Source: Microbacterium cremeum
GTDB lineage: Bacteria; Actinomycetota; Actinomycetes; Actinomycetales; Microbacteriaceae
Length of the DNA stretch: 64,000 nucleotides
Assembly (NCBI RefSeq): GCF_015277855.1
Contig: NZ_CP063812.1
Span: forward strand, 3,782,001-3,846,000
Direction: 5' to 3'
The notes beneath the pieces were generated by a model, which was not told the origin of the DNA, made no database searches, and saw nothing but the letters and a program-made list of their open reading frames with translations. The translations under genes were made by a program, and so were the position numbers. Below, piece by piece: positions 9,285 to 18,480 of the stretch. Every line of letters starts with the position of its first letter. Position 1 is the first letter of the stretch.

Positions 9285-9302
9285 AGGAGCGACGATCGCC
9301 GG

Positions 9303-10094
9303 TCATGCCACCCCGGCGCCGACGTGCGACGGGAACACCGGCGGGCGCCGCGCGGCGAAGGCCGAGAGCCCTTCGCGGGCGTCGTCGCTCGCGAAAGCCT
9401 GCTGACCGAGCACCGCTTCCTGCCGGAACGCCTCGTCCTCGGGCAGATCTGCCAGCGAGCGCACCGCCCGCTTCACGGTCGCGACGGCGGTGCCGCTCTT
9501 GGAGAGCAGCTCTTCTGCCACGGCGATCGACTCGGCGTACACCTCCGCCCCCGGCACAACCCTGTTCACGAGCCCGTACCGCAGCGCGGTGTCGGCGTCG
9601 ATGCGAGTGCCGCGGAGCATCAGATCCATCGCGAACGCATAGGGGATCTGCCGGATCAACCGCACCAGCGTCCCACCCGCCGGCACGACCCCGACGCCGG
9701 TCTCAGGCAGCGCGAAAACGGCATCGGCAGAAGCCAGCCGGATGTCGGTGGAGAGCATGATCTCGAACCCGCCGCCGAAGCACAGCCCGTTGACAGCCGC
9801 GACCACCGGCTTCTCGAGCGTGGAGTGCTTCTGGTGGGCGGCATCCCACTCGCTGATGTCGAAGCGCTCCTCGGTGAGCGCGGGGATGGATTCGGCCAGG
9901 TCGGCGCCGACGCAGAACGCCCGGTCGCCCGCGCCCGTGAGAACCGCCACACCGATTCGCGGGTCGTCGCGGACCTCGGCGAACGCCTCGCCCAGTTCGC
10001 CGTACATCGCCAGCGTGAGCGCGTTGAGCTTGTCGGGTCGGTCGATCGTGATGACGCCGATGCCGCCGGAGCGCTCCAGCCGGACCCTGCCCAT
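9303..10094 (-). CDS. Enoyl-CoA hydratase/isomerase family protein
   Basis: This 263-residue crotonase-fold protein has the oxyanion-hole segments CVGADLAE and FGGGFEIML. Both glutamates expected of a true hydratase are present: one in GGGFE and one 20 residues later in ALPE. It probably adds water to a 2-enoyl-CoA. Its ATG overlaps the stop codon of the family III CoA-transferase by 4 bp, so the two are translationally coupled, and the CoA ester made by that enzyme is the likely substrate. In this cluster, hydration of an anhydromevalonyl-like or methylglutaconyl-like CoA is an attractive but unproven role. Confidence 0.88.
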   Translation of the reverse strand: MGRVRLERSGGIGVITIDRPDKLNALTLAMYGELGEAFAEVRDDPRIGVAVLTGAGDRAFCVGADLAESIPALTEERFDISEWDAAHQKHSTLEKPVVAAVNGLCFGGGFEIMLSTDIRLASADAVFALPETGVGVVPAGGTLVRLIRQIPYAFAMDLMLRGTRIDADTALRYGLVNRVVPGAEVYAESIAVAEELLSKSGTAVATVKRAVRSLADLPEDEAFRQEAVLGQQAFASDDAREGLSAFAARRPPVFPSHVGAGVA

Positions 10095-11362
10095 CAGACG
10101 GTCCCGCCCGAGCGCAGGGCGTCGACCTCGTCGGCGGTGAAGCCGAGCAGATCGCGCAGGACATCCGTCGTGTGCTGACCGGTCTCGGGGGCCAGACCTC
10201 CCGTTCGCGGCGGCGTGCGGTCCAGTTTGATCGGCGACCCGAACGTTCGCAGCGCGCCGTGCCCGGGGTACTGGGCCTCGACGATCATGTCGCGCGCGGC
10301 GATCTGAGGATCCTCGACGACCTCGCCGATATCCTTCACCGCACTCAACGGCACGAGATCGCCCGCGAGTGCCTCGAGCTCTGCCTTCGTGCGGTGCGCG
10401 AACCAGCGCTCGATCATCGGTCGCACCTGCTCGCGGTACACGTCGCCGTCGAAACGGGTCGCCATGGTGTGGAGGTCGGGGTGCGCGTCCCAGTCGGCGG
10501 CGCTCCCGAACGTCTCGCACGAGATCCGCCAGAACTTGTCGGTGTAGCCGCCGAAGAACACGTAGCCGTCGCGGCACGGGAACAGCTCGTAGGGACGGAC
10601 GAATGGATGGGCGTTTCCCAGCGGCTCGGGGACCTTGCTCTCGGCGGTGTACGACACCACGGCGTTCTCGGTGAGGGTGAGCACCGAGTCCTGCTGTGAG
10701 ACGTCCACGAACTGGCCCTCGCCGGTCCGCTCGACGTGCCGGAGGGCGGCCAGCACCCCGATCACGCCGTACAGGCTCGCCGCCAGGTCGCCGATGATGG
10801 TCCCGACGCGAGTGGGCGGCCCGCCCGCCGGGCCGTTCATCGACCACAGACCTCCGGTCGCCTGGGCGCTGTTGTCATATGCCGGCCTGCTGCGGTACGG
10901 GCCGGACTGCCCGTAGCCGCTGAGCGCGGCGTAGACGAGGCGCGGGTTGACCTGCCGCAGCCGCTCGTAGCCGTGTCCGAGCCGATCCATGGTGCCGGGG
11001 CGGAAGTTCTCCACAAGTACGTCGGCCCGCGCCACGAGCCGGTCGAGCACGTCGGCGGAGTCCGGGCTCTTCAGATTCAACGTCATGCCGAGCTTGTTGC
11101 GGTTGTACTGGGCGAAGAACCCGCTCAGCGGCTCCGCTCCCTCTCGCGGCAGGAGCGGCGGAAAGGTGCGGGTGTAGTCCGGGTCGTCCGGGTTCTCCAC
11201 TTTGATCACCGTCGCGCCGAGATCGGCGAGGATCATCGAGCAGTACGGTCCGGCCACGACGCGCGTCACGTCGACGACGACGACACCCGCGAGCGACCCG
11301 TGCGCAGCGTCGACCTCCTCCCAGGCGTCCAGCACCGGGCTGTGGGCGGTCGCGTCGATCAT
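10094..11362 (-). CDS. Family III CoA-transferase (CaiB/BaiF type), copy 3
   Basis: The 422-residue protein belongs to the formyl-CoA transferase family and moves CoA from an acyl-CoA donor to a free acid. The N-terminal VAGPYCSMILADLGATVIKV, VENFRPGTMDRLG and the catalytic Asp (about D192, in IIGDLAASLYG) are all present. It is closely related to the CoA-transferase at 21009-22238, sharing long stretches such as VENFRPGTMD and WSMNG, and more distant from the one at 14175-15320. The ATG overlaps the stop of the MFS gene upstream by 4 bp, and its own stop overlaps the hydratase ATG. The acid substrate is unknown. Confidence 0.88.
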   Translation of the reverse strand: MIDATAHSPVLDAWEEVDAAHGSLAGVVVVDVTRVVAGPYCSMILADLGATVIKVENPDDPDYTRTFPPLLPREGAEPLSGFFAQYNRNKLGMTLNLKSPDSADVLDRLVARADVLVENFRPGTMDRLGHGYERLRQVNPRLVYAALSGYGQSGPYRSRPAYDNSAQATGGLWSMNGPAGGPPTRVGTIIGDLAASLYGVIGVLAALRHVERTGEGQFVDVSQQDSVLTLTENAVVSYTAESKVPEPLGNAHPFVRPYELFPCRDGYVFFGGYTDKFWRISCETFGSAADWDAHPDLHTMATRFDGDVYREQVRPMIERWFAHRTKAELEALAGDLVPLSAVKDIGEVVEDPQIAARDMIVEAQYPGHGALRTFGSPIKLDRTPPRTGGLAPETGQHTTDVLRDLLGFTADEVDALRSGGTV

Positions 11363-12732
11363 CGAGCGGATCCCTTCGAGACGGCGGGGACGGGTGCCTC
11401 GGCACGGCGCGTGGCGCGAGCGGTGAGGCGGTGCAGCAGCGCCGACGAGACGAGCGTCACGAGGCCGGCCGCGACGATGTAGAGCGCGATCGCCCACGAC
11501 CCCTCGAACACCGACAGCAGCTCGAGGTAGATCATCGGCACGAACGCCGATCCGGCGATGGTGCCGATGCCGAGGGCCAGCGACATCCCGGTGTAGCGGA
11601 TGCGGACCGCGAACGCCTGCGCGTACAGCACACCGAGCGTGCCGTACGTGGCGCAGAAGCCGATGGTCATGGCGATATAGGCGACATACGCCGCGGCCAG
11701 GCTGCCGGTGTCGATCAGCCAGAACGCCGGGAAGGCGAGGACGATCGAGAGCACCGTTCCGCCACCGAAAACCCGGGCGACGCCGAAGCGGTCGGCGAAC
11801 CGGCCGGCCAGCGGCAGACCGCCGAGGGCGAGCACCGAGCAGATCGTCGCGATGGTCAGCATCTGCGACGGGTCATGTCCGATGAACTCGGTGCCGTAGG
11901 TGAGGCTGAACGTGAAGAGCATGTAGAAGACGGCGCCGATCACGGCGAAGCTGAGCGCGGCGAGCAGCACCTGAGCGGTGTGCGTCTTGAGCGTGTCCCA
12001 CAGCGGCACGCGCGCGGCCTGCCCCGCGCTGCGCATCTCCTCGAACTCGGGCGTCTCGGTGATGCGAAGCCGGATGAACAGACCGACCAGCACCAGGACG
12101 GCGCTGATCAGGAAGGGGATCCGCCAACCCCACGTTGCGAACGCGTCGCCGGGAAGCGCCACCAGCGGCAGGAAGACAAGAGTGGACAGCGTGAGTCCGA
12201 GCGCGAGGCCCACCTGGGGGAAGCTGCCCAGGAACGCTCTCCGACGCGGTGCGGCATGCTCGACGACGAGCAGGACCGCACCGCCCCACTCGCCGCCGAG
12301 AGCGAAGCCCTGCACGAAACGCAGCACCATGAGGAGGATCGGGGCAGCGACCCCGATCGCGGCGTACGTCGGCAGGAGGCCGATGAGGAAAGTGGCGATG
12401 CCCATCGTCACCAGCGACAGCACAAGCATCCGCTTGCGGCCGATCCGGTCGCCGAAGTGGCCGAACACGATGGATCCGAGCGGTCGTCCGAAGTAGCCGA
12501 CGGCGATGCCGCCGAAGGCGAGGATCGTGCCGACGAGCGGGTCGTACTCCGGGAAGAACAGCGAGTTGAGGATGAGCGCGGCAGCCGTGGAGTAGGCGAA
12601 GAAGTCGAACCACTCCACCGTGGTGCCGACGACGCTCGAGGCGACGATCGTGCGGATCTGCGAGGAGGCGGCGGTATCGGAGGGCGCAGAGCTCTCCGGT
12701 GAGGCGAGGGTCCCGGTGGGTGCCGAGGTCAT
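11359..12732 (-). CDS. MFS transporter, metabolite:H+ symporter (MHS) type
   Basis: The protein has 457 residues and twelve predicted membrane segments. It carries the MHS hallmarks VVGTTVEWFDFFAYSTAA near the N-terminus and GHFGDRIGRK in the first cytoplasmic loop. MHS members import organic acids, betaines or aromatic acids with protons. It is co-transcribed with the CoA-transferase and hydratase that follow, so it probably imports the acid they activate. The ATG was chosen because GGAAGGGA lies about 9 nt upstream; the longer frame adds 23 residues without hydrophobic or family character. Confidence 0.85.
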   Translation of the reverse strand: MTSAPTGTLASPESSAPSDTAASSQIRTIVASSVVGTTVEWFDFFAYSTAAALILNSLFFPEYDPLVGTILAFGGIAVGYFGRPLGSIVFGHFGDRIGRKRMLVLSLVTMGIATFLIGLLPTYAAIGVAAPILLMVLRFVQGFALGGEWGGAVLLVVEHAAPRRRAFLGSFPQVGLALGLTLSTLVFLPLVALPGDAFATWGWRIPFLISAVLVLVGLFIRLRITETPEFEEMRSAGQAARVPLWDTLKTHTAQVLLAALSFAVIGAVFYMLFTFSLTYGTEFIGHDPSQMLTIATICSVLALGGLPLAGRFADRFGVARVFGGGTVLSIVLAFPAFWLIDTGSLAAAYVAYIAMTIGFCATYGTLGVLYAQAFAVRIRYTGMSLALGIGTIAGSAFVPMIYLELLSVFEGSWAIALYIVAAGLVTLVSSALLHRLTARATRRAEAPVPAVSKGSAR

Positions 12733-12873
12733 GATGGTGAATCCCTTCCACCGCGTCACCACTGACGACGGCTCGACCCAGCCTGTCAGGGCGGGTCGCA
12801 TCGGAGTATGTGCGCGCCGGCCACATTCATGAGCGAGGATATGGCTGCCGCAGCCTCCCTCTCTGTTCCTCGG

Positions 12874-14058
12874 TCAGCCGCGCTCGAGCCGCCGCCAGGC
12901 GAGCTCGGCGAGCACCGTCGCCTGCAGCGGGAGGACGGCGTCGTCGAAGAGGGCGTGCTCGGAGTGCAGCGGCAGCGGGCCGCTGTCAGGGGCCGCGCCG
13001 ACGAACACCAGCGTTCCCGGCACCTCTTGCAGCACGTACGAGAAGTCTTCGGACGCCATCGACGGCGCTTCCAGCCGCGTCACGCGCTCCGCCCCCACCA
13101 GCTCATCGAGTGCGGCGAGCACCTCTCGGGTCTCGGTGGGGTCGTTGTAGGTTACGGGGTACGACGCGATGAACTCCGTGTCCAGAGTGCAGCCGTTCGC
13201 CTCGGCGATGCCGGCCAGCAGGGCGGGCAGGTGCTCGCGCACGGTGTCGAGCGTCGCCGTCGACAGCGTGCGGATGTTCGCCTCGATGTCGACGGTCGCC
13301 GACAGCACGTTGCCGGCCTCCGAGTCGCTGCGGAGCCGCGTGATCGAGAGCACGGCCTGGTCCGTCGCGGGCAGGCGGCGGGCGGCGAACGCCTGCACGG
13401 CGAGGATGAGCTGCGCGGCCACCGGCACCGGATCGATCGCGAGCTGAGGGAACGCGGCGTGGCCGCCGGTGCCGCGCAGGGTCATCCGCAGCGCACTGGC
13501 GCTGGCCATCATCGTTCCCTCGCGGGTGACGAGCCGGCCGCGCGGGGTGGCGCTGTCGACGTGGAGCGCGTAGGCCGCGACGGGCCTCTCGCCCGCCGCA
13601 TCGAGCACGCCCTCATCGATCATGAGGCGACCGCCGGCCTGCCCCTCCTCGCCCGGCTGGAACATGAACACGACGGTTCCGGGCAGCTCCTCGCGCCGGT
13701 CGGCGAGAAGCCGGGCGGCCCCGAGGACTCCCGCCATGTGCAGGTCGTGCCCGCACGCGTGCATCGCGCCCGAGGTCGAGGCGAACGGGAGGCCGGTCGC
13801 TTCGGCGATCGGCAACCCGTCCATGTCGCCGCGCAGCAGCACGACGGGACCCGGACGTCCGCCGCGCAGCACCGCAGTGATCGACGACAGCGACTTGCCG
13901 CGGCTGATCTCCAGCCCCAGCCCGTCCAGCTCGCGCAGCAGGATCGTCTGCGTCTGCGGGAGATCCAGACCCACCTCCACCGCTTCGTGCAGCTCACGCC
14001 GCACCGCGACCAGGTCGTCGCGAAGCTCCTCCGCCGCGGCCTCGAACTGTGCTCTCAT
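12874..14058 (-). CDS. M20-family amidohydrolase (aminoacylase-like)
   Basis: The 394-residue metallopeptidase-fold enzyme has RGDMDGLP, MHACGHDLH (C102, H104) and PGEEGQAGG, the metal-binding and catalytic motifs of the AmhX/HipO/IAA-amino-acid hydrolase group. A dimerisation domain lies near 190-300 and a closing His is present in PLHSEHA. Family members release a carboxylic acid from an N-acyl amino acid or similar amide. In this cluster it could free the acid that is then converted to a CoA thioester. The gene sits 116 bp after the CoA-transferase at 14175. The ATG at 14058 is preceded by GAGAGGGCGG. Confidence 0.85.
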   Translation of the reverse strand: MRAQFEAAAEELRDDLVAVRRELHEAVEVGLDLPQTQTILLRELDGLGLEISRGKSLSSITAVLRGGRPGPVVLLRGDMDGLPIAEATGLPFASTSGAMHACGHDLHMAGVLGAARLLADRREELPGTVVFMFQPGEEGQAGGRLMIDEGVLDAAGERPVAAYALHVDSATPRGRLVTREGTMMASASALRMTLRGTGGHAAFPQLAIDPVPVAAQLILAVQAFAARRLPATDQAVLSITRLRSDSEAGNVLSATVDIEANIRTLSTATLDTVREHLPALLAGIAEANGCTLDTEFIASYPVTYNDPTETREVLAALDELVGAERVTRLEAPSMASEDFSYVLQEVPGTLVFVGAAPDSGPLPLHSEHALFDDAVLPLQATVLAELAWRRLERG

Positions 14059-14174
14059 CCGGAATCCGCCCTCTCCGTGTGTCGGGATCTCACCGAGCGA
14101 CCCCGATCCATGTCCGTCGCTCTGACTCGCGGGCAGCGCCTTCACCGGATCGCCGGGCCCCCGGCATCCCGTCA

Positions 14175-15320
14175 TCAGAGCCCCAGCTCGGCGCGCAGCT
14201 GCGCACCGTCCGCATCGAGTTGCGGTGCGCGCGGGAGATGCCGGGTGCCGTTGGTCCCCAGCGCCGAGCGCGCGATCGAGACGCCGTCGTCGTGCTCGAT
14301 GAGCCCCAGCGCGTCGGCCTGCGGGCCCCGAGCGGCATCTTCGGGGCTGCGCACCCGGGCGACCAGCACGCGCGCAGCCTTCAATGTCTCGACGACGGCG
14401 TCGACGGGGAGCTCGGCCATCCGCGCGGCGAGGATGCCTTCGAGCTCGTCTCGTCCTTCCACCCGGTCCCGGTTGCGAGCCCAGCGTGCAGCGCCGACCT
14501 CGTCGCCGAGATCGAGCGCGGCGACGAGCCGGGCGAACATGGCGTCATTCGTCGCTCCCAGCACCACGTACCCGTCGGCGGCCGCGAACGCACGGTACGG
14601 GACGATCGACGGATGGGAGCTGCCCCACGGCTTCGACGGCGGCGCGCCGGCCGAGGCCGCGGCGATGACCGTGCCGAGCGAACTGAGCGCGGTGGCGAAC
14701 AGCGAGAACTCGAGCCGGCGGCCGACCCCCGTGCGCTCTCGCTCGAGCAGCGCGGCGAGCACCCCGTTGATCATCGACATGCCCGTCGCGATGTCAACCA
14801 TCGCGACGCCCGAGCGCACCGGATCGGCGCCCTCGTAGCCGGTGACGTGCATCAGCCCGGATTCCGCCTCCACCGTCACCGCCGTGCCCGGCTCCGCCGA
14901 GAGCGGCCCGCGCTGCGAGAAGCCGCTGATCGAGGCGTACACGAGCCGCGGGAACCGCTCGCGCATCGCCGCAGCACCGATCCCGAGCCGGTCGGCGACG
15001 CCGGGGCGAAAGCTCTCCACCAGCACGTCCGCAGAGCCGACGAGTCGGTGGGCGACGTCGCGGTCGGCGAGATCGGCGAGGTCGAGTGCGATGCTGCGCT
15101 TGCCGCGATTGATCGCGTGGAAGTACGCGCTCGCGCCGTGCACGAACGGTGGACCCCAGTGCCGCGTCTCGTCGCCGATGCCGGGCTGCTCGACCTTGAT
15201 CACGTCGGCACCGAGCTCCGCGAGCGTCATCGTGGCGTAGGGACCGGCGAGCAGGCGCGTGAAGTCGAGAATGCGGATGCCGGAGAGCGGCCGGAACGCC
15301 CCGTTCATGTCGTCGGTCAT
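14175..15320 (-). CDS. Family III CoA-transferase (CaiB/BaiF type), copy 2
   Basis: This 381-residue protein begins with LLAGPYATMTLAELGADVIK and has VESFRPGVADRLG and a catalytic Asp in VAMVDIATGMS. It is shorter than, and clearly diverged from, the two other CoA-transferases in the cluster, so it probably has a different acid substrate. The first ATG (15320) is followed in frame by a second at residue 5, and either may be used. It lies 35 bp downstream of an amidohydrolase gene on the same strand. Confidence 0.85.
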   Translation of the reverse strand: MTDDMNGAFRPLSGIRILDFTRLLAGPYATMTLAELGADVIKVEQPGIGDETRHWGPPFVHGASAYFHAINRGKRSIALDLADLADRDVAHRLVGSADVLVESFRPGVADRLGIGAAAMRERFPRLVYASISGFSQRGPLSAEPGTAVTVEAESGLMHVTGYEGADPVRSGVAMVDIATGMSMINGVLAALLERERTGVGRRLEFSLFATALSSLGTVIAAASAGAPPSKPWGSSHPSIVPYRAFAAADGYVVLGATNDAMFARLVAALDLGDEVGAARWARNRDRVEGRDELEGILAARMAELPVDAVVETLKAARVLVARVRSPEDAARGPQADALGLIEHDDGVSIARSALGTNGTRHLPRAPQLDADGAQLRAELGL

Positions 15321-15355
15321 GTGTGAGCCCCTCGGCTGTCGTCGTGCCGATCAGG

Positions 15356-16939
15356 TCAGCAGGCGAAGACCCGCTCGCCGCGGATCCAGGTCTCGGCGAC
15401 GCGGACGGCGGCGATCTCTTCGACGGGCACGGTGAAGACGTCGCGGTCGAGCACGGCGAAGCTGCCGTCGAAGCCGGGTGCGATCGTGCCCACGCCGGTC
15501 AGCGGCGAGAGGGACGCCGCCCGCGAGGTGTACAGCAGCAGCGCCTGCGGCACCGTGATCGCGGCCTCGGGGCCGAACTCCACGCCGTTGTAGGTGCGGC
15601 GGCGGACGGCCGCTTCGACCGACAGCATCACGTCGTCGGCGCCGCTCCAGGCGGTGGCGGGTCGGTCGGACGACAGCGCGAGCGGGCCGAGACCGTCGTA
15701 CAGACGGGCGATCGGATAGGCGTCCGGCACCTGCTCCACGCGCAGGGCCTTCTCGTAGCCGTCGTACTCGGCGAAGAAGAACACGGTGTGCGTCGCGACG
15801 CCGAACGACATCCGCGCCGAGGTCAGGCGCTCCAGATAGGCGCCGCTGACGATCGTGGCATGCTCGATCCGCACCGAGGGGATGCCGTCGAGCCAGGGCT
15901 CGGCATCCTCGAAGAGCTCCACCACGCGATCCAGCGCCCGGTCGCCCATGGCATGGACCGCGAGCTGCACGCCGTTGCGCCGGGCCCAGTCGCCCGCGGC
16001 GAGGACGTCCTCGTCGTCGACCAGGCGCAGGCCGTGGTCGCACGAGTCCGGGTAGGGCGCATGCACCCAGGCCGTGCGGTTGGAATAGGCGCCGTCGAGC
16101 ACGACCTTCACGCCTGCCACGCGGATCTGCCCCTCGCGATCACCCGGATCGAGGTCGGCCAGCGGAGCCGCCGGATCCCAGCCCGGGTAGAGCGCGACCC
16201 GCGTGCGCAGACCGCGCTCGGCGGCGGCACGGAATGTCGCGAGCGGATCATCGATCCGAGTGGACAGCAGGTCGCACACGGCGACGATGCCGCGCGAGGC
16301 CAGCTCGTCGCCGATCGACCCGATGGCGGCGAGCTGTTCGTCGCGCGTGGGCGCAGGGATGAACTTCGCAACCGCGTCGACGGCGGCGATCTCCGTGAGC
16401 ACGCCGTTGGGGTTGCCGTCCGCGTTCCGTTCGAACCGTGCGCCGTCCGGGTCAGGCGTGTGCGCGGTGATGCCGGCGAGCTCCAGGGCGCGCGAGTTGC
16501 ACACGGCGGAGTGGGCGTCGCAGCGCCAGACCAGCACGGGACGGTCCGTGGCGATGCGGTCGAGATCCGCCGCGGTCGGCATGCGGCCGTCCGCGAACTT
16601 CGTGTCGTCGAACCCGCGGCCGAGCACCCACCCGTCCGGGCCGGTCACCGTCCCGGCGTGCCGCTGGAGCGTGTCGACCAGCGCGTCCATGGACGTCACG
16701 GCAGGCGGGAAGCACTCCACCGCCGCCGCGGTCCCTGCCAGCAGCGCCGGGTGGGTATGGCTGTCCAGAAGCCCGGGCACGACCGTCCGGCCGCCGAGGT
16801 CGATGGCCCCCGGTTCGGTGACATCCGCCGCCTCCCCGACCCAATCCACGAGGCCGTCCGTGATCCGGAAGGCCGAAGCGAATGCGGTCTCGGACTCGCC
16901 CGTGAACACCCGAGCGTTGGTGAAGGTCGTCGTCGTCAT
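15356..16939 (-). CDS. YtcJ-type amidohydrolase A
   Basis: The 527-residue protein belongs to the amidohydrolase superfamily subgroup of YtcJ, AepA and N-substituted formamide deformylase. Features are DSHTHPALL for the first metal pair, GVKVVLDGAYSNRTAWV, VHAMGDRALDRVV, IEHA and a late LSSDRPA. Such enzymes hydrolyse C-N bonds, often in formamides or cyclic amides, but individual substrates are rarely known. A second family member lies immediately upstream (7-nt gap), so the two may act in tandem or on related bonds. The ATG was chosen because it follows the upstream stop codon closely; a longer frame would overlap that gene. Confidence 0.82.
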   Translation of the reverse strand: MTTTTFTNARVFTGESETAFASAFRITDGLVDWVGEAADVTEPGAIDLGGRTVVPGLLDSHTHPALLAGTAAAVECFPPAVTSMDALVDTLQRHAGTVTGPDGWVLGRGFDDTKFADGRMPTAADLDRIATDRPVLVWRCDAHSAVCNSRALELAGITAHTPDPDGARFERNADGNPNGVLTEIAAVDAVAKFIPAPTRDEQLAAIGSIGDELASRGIVAVCDLLSTRIDDPLATFRAAAERGLRTRVALYPGWDPAAPLADLDPGDREGQIRVAGVKVVLDGAYSNRTAWVHAPYPDSCDHGLRLVDDEDVLAAGDWARRNGVQLAVHAMGDRALDRVVELFEDAEPWLDGIPSVRIEHATIVSGAYLERLTSARMSFGVATHTVFFFAEYDGYEKALRVEQVPDAYPIARLYDGLGPLALSSDRPATAWSGADDVMLSVEAAVRRRTYNGVEFGPEAAITVPQALLLYTSRAASLSPLTGVGTIAPGFDGSFAVLDRDVFTVPVEEIAAVRVAETWIRGERVFAC

Positions 16940-16946
16940 GGCCGTC

Positions 16947-18416
16947 TCAGACCTCCCGCCAGGTGAACCGGCCGCCGAGCAGCGTCGCGGCGACCGGCAT
17001 CGCGCGCAGCTCGTCGCGGTCGCTCGCATACGGGTCGCGTTCGGTGAGCACGAGGTCGGCGGGCTGGCCCATCGCCAGAGACGTGCGCACCGAGGCGGCG
17101 AGCGCGACATTCAGCGGCAGCCGCTGCTCGGGATGCCACGCCTCCCGGTCGCCGCGGCTGCGAGCGGTGGCCGCGGCCAGCGAGATCCATGGGTCCAGCG
17201 GCGCGACCGGGGCGTCGGAGCCCAGGCGCAGGGCGGCGCCGGCGCGATGCAGTGACCTGAATGCGAAGGCACGGCCCGTACGGCCGGCCCAGTGGTGGTC
17301 GGCCACGTCGCGATCGTCCATGGCGTGCTCGGGCTGAACGCTCGCGATCAGCCCGAGCTCTGCGAACCGGGCGAAGTCGTCGTCGCGGACGAGTTGCGCG
17401 TGCTCGATCACGCCTTTCATGCCCAGCGCTTCGAACGTGTCGAGCACCTCGGTGTTCGCGCGGTCGCCGATGGCGTGCACGGCAGCCTCGATGCCGGCGT
17501 CGCGAGCCCGCTCAAGCAGGCGCCGCAGTTCGGTGATGGGCACGCCCTCGATTCCGCACGCGTGCGGGTGCCCCGCATCCATGCCGGGGTACGGGTCCCA
17601 GCACCACGCGGTGCGGGTGTTGAGCGAGCCGTCCACCACGACCTTGAGGCGTCCGAACCTGATGAGCCCCTGGTCGTCCACGGCGTCGCCCGTGCGGCGT
17701 CCGGCGGCGATCGCCGACTCGAGCAGGTCTGGCCACACCGCGATGTCGGCGCGGAGGCTCGTGACCCCGCCCGCAGTGCGCGACGACCACTCGGCGACGT
17801 TGTCGGTCTTCTCATACTCGACGATTCCGACCACGCCCCGTGCCGCAGCGGCGTCTGCCGCCTCGCGGTAGGCGCTCAGCGGCAGCTGGGAGGCCTCGTC
17901 GAAAGAGTGCAGCAGGCTGATCCACGGGCCCTCGCGGAGCAGTCCGGTGGCGTCGAGCTCGACGCCGAAGCGCCGGGCGGCTGCGCTGTTCATCCACCCG
18001 CAGTGCAGGTCGCCGCTGACGAGCACGACCGGCACATCCGGCACGACCTCGTCCAGCGCCACGAGCGTCGCCGGCACGGGCCACAGGCCGTCGCGGAAGC
18101 CGTACCCCATGAGGATGCCGTTCGTCAGCGGCGCGTCCGCGGCGCCGGCGCGCCGGACGACGTCGAGCACATCGTCCGCCGTGCGGGTCTCGGTGAGGTC
18201 GAGCCGACGGCGGCGGATCACATGCTGCGTGAAGTGCACGTGCGCATCCCACAGCCCGGGCCCGATCCAGCGACCATCGACGTCGACGACCTCGCCGGAG
18301 GCGTCCGCAGTGCCGAGAGGCGCGATCTCGGCGATGACGCCGTCGCGGAGGACGAGGTCGACGGGCTCGCCGCCGTCGAACGGGCGGGCGCCCCGGAGAG
18401 TCACGGGCTCCATCAT
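16947..18416 (-). CDS. YtcJ-type amidohydrolase B
   Basis: The 489-residue protein is a second YtcJ-type amidohydrolase, with WDAHVHF, LKVVVDGSLNTRTAW, VHAIGDRAN, IEHAQL and GSDAPVAPLDPW. The metal-site set appears complete. It shares family motifs but only modest overall similarity with the neighbour at 15356-16939, so it is not a recent duplicate. Two adjacent ATG codons (18416 and 18413) follow GGAGCATC. The first was chosen because the same GGAGCATC-ATG arrangement precedes the flavoenzyme gene starting at 33596. Confidence 0.82.
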   Translation of the reverse strand: MMEPVTLRGARPFDGGEPVDLVLRDGVIAEIAPLGTADASGEVVDVDGRWIGPGLWDAHVHFTQHVIRRRRLDLTETRTADDVLDVVRRAGAADAPLTNGILMGYGFRDGLWPVPATLVALDEVVPDVPVVLVSGDLHCGWMNSAAARRFGVELDATGLLREGPWISLLHSFDEASQLPLSAYREAADAAAARGVVGIVEYEKTDNVAEWSSRTAGGVTSLRADIAVWPDLLESAIAAGRRTGDAVDDQGLIRFGRLKVVVDGSLNTRTAWCWDPYPGMDAGHPHACGIEGVPITELRRLLERARDAGIEAAVHAIGDRANTEVLDTFEALGMKGVIEHAQLVRDDDFARFAELGLIASVQPEHAMDDRDVADHHWAGRTGRAFAFRSLHRAGAALRLGSDAPVAPLDPWISLAAATARSRGDREAWHPEQRLPLNVALAASVRTSLAMGQPADLVLTERDPYASDRDELRAMPVAATLLGGRFTWREV

Positions 18417-18480
18417 GATGCTCCGATCAGGAAAGTGGCAGCGGTACGCGATGTGGCACAGGTCGCGTGGCGTGGACACG

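Noticed and set aside
12808..14838. Long plus-strand frames opposite the M20 and CoA-transferase genes
   Set aside because: They show Arg/Ala/His-rich compositions and no motifs, while the minus strand has intact family motifs and 4-bp coupled starts nearby.
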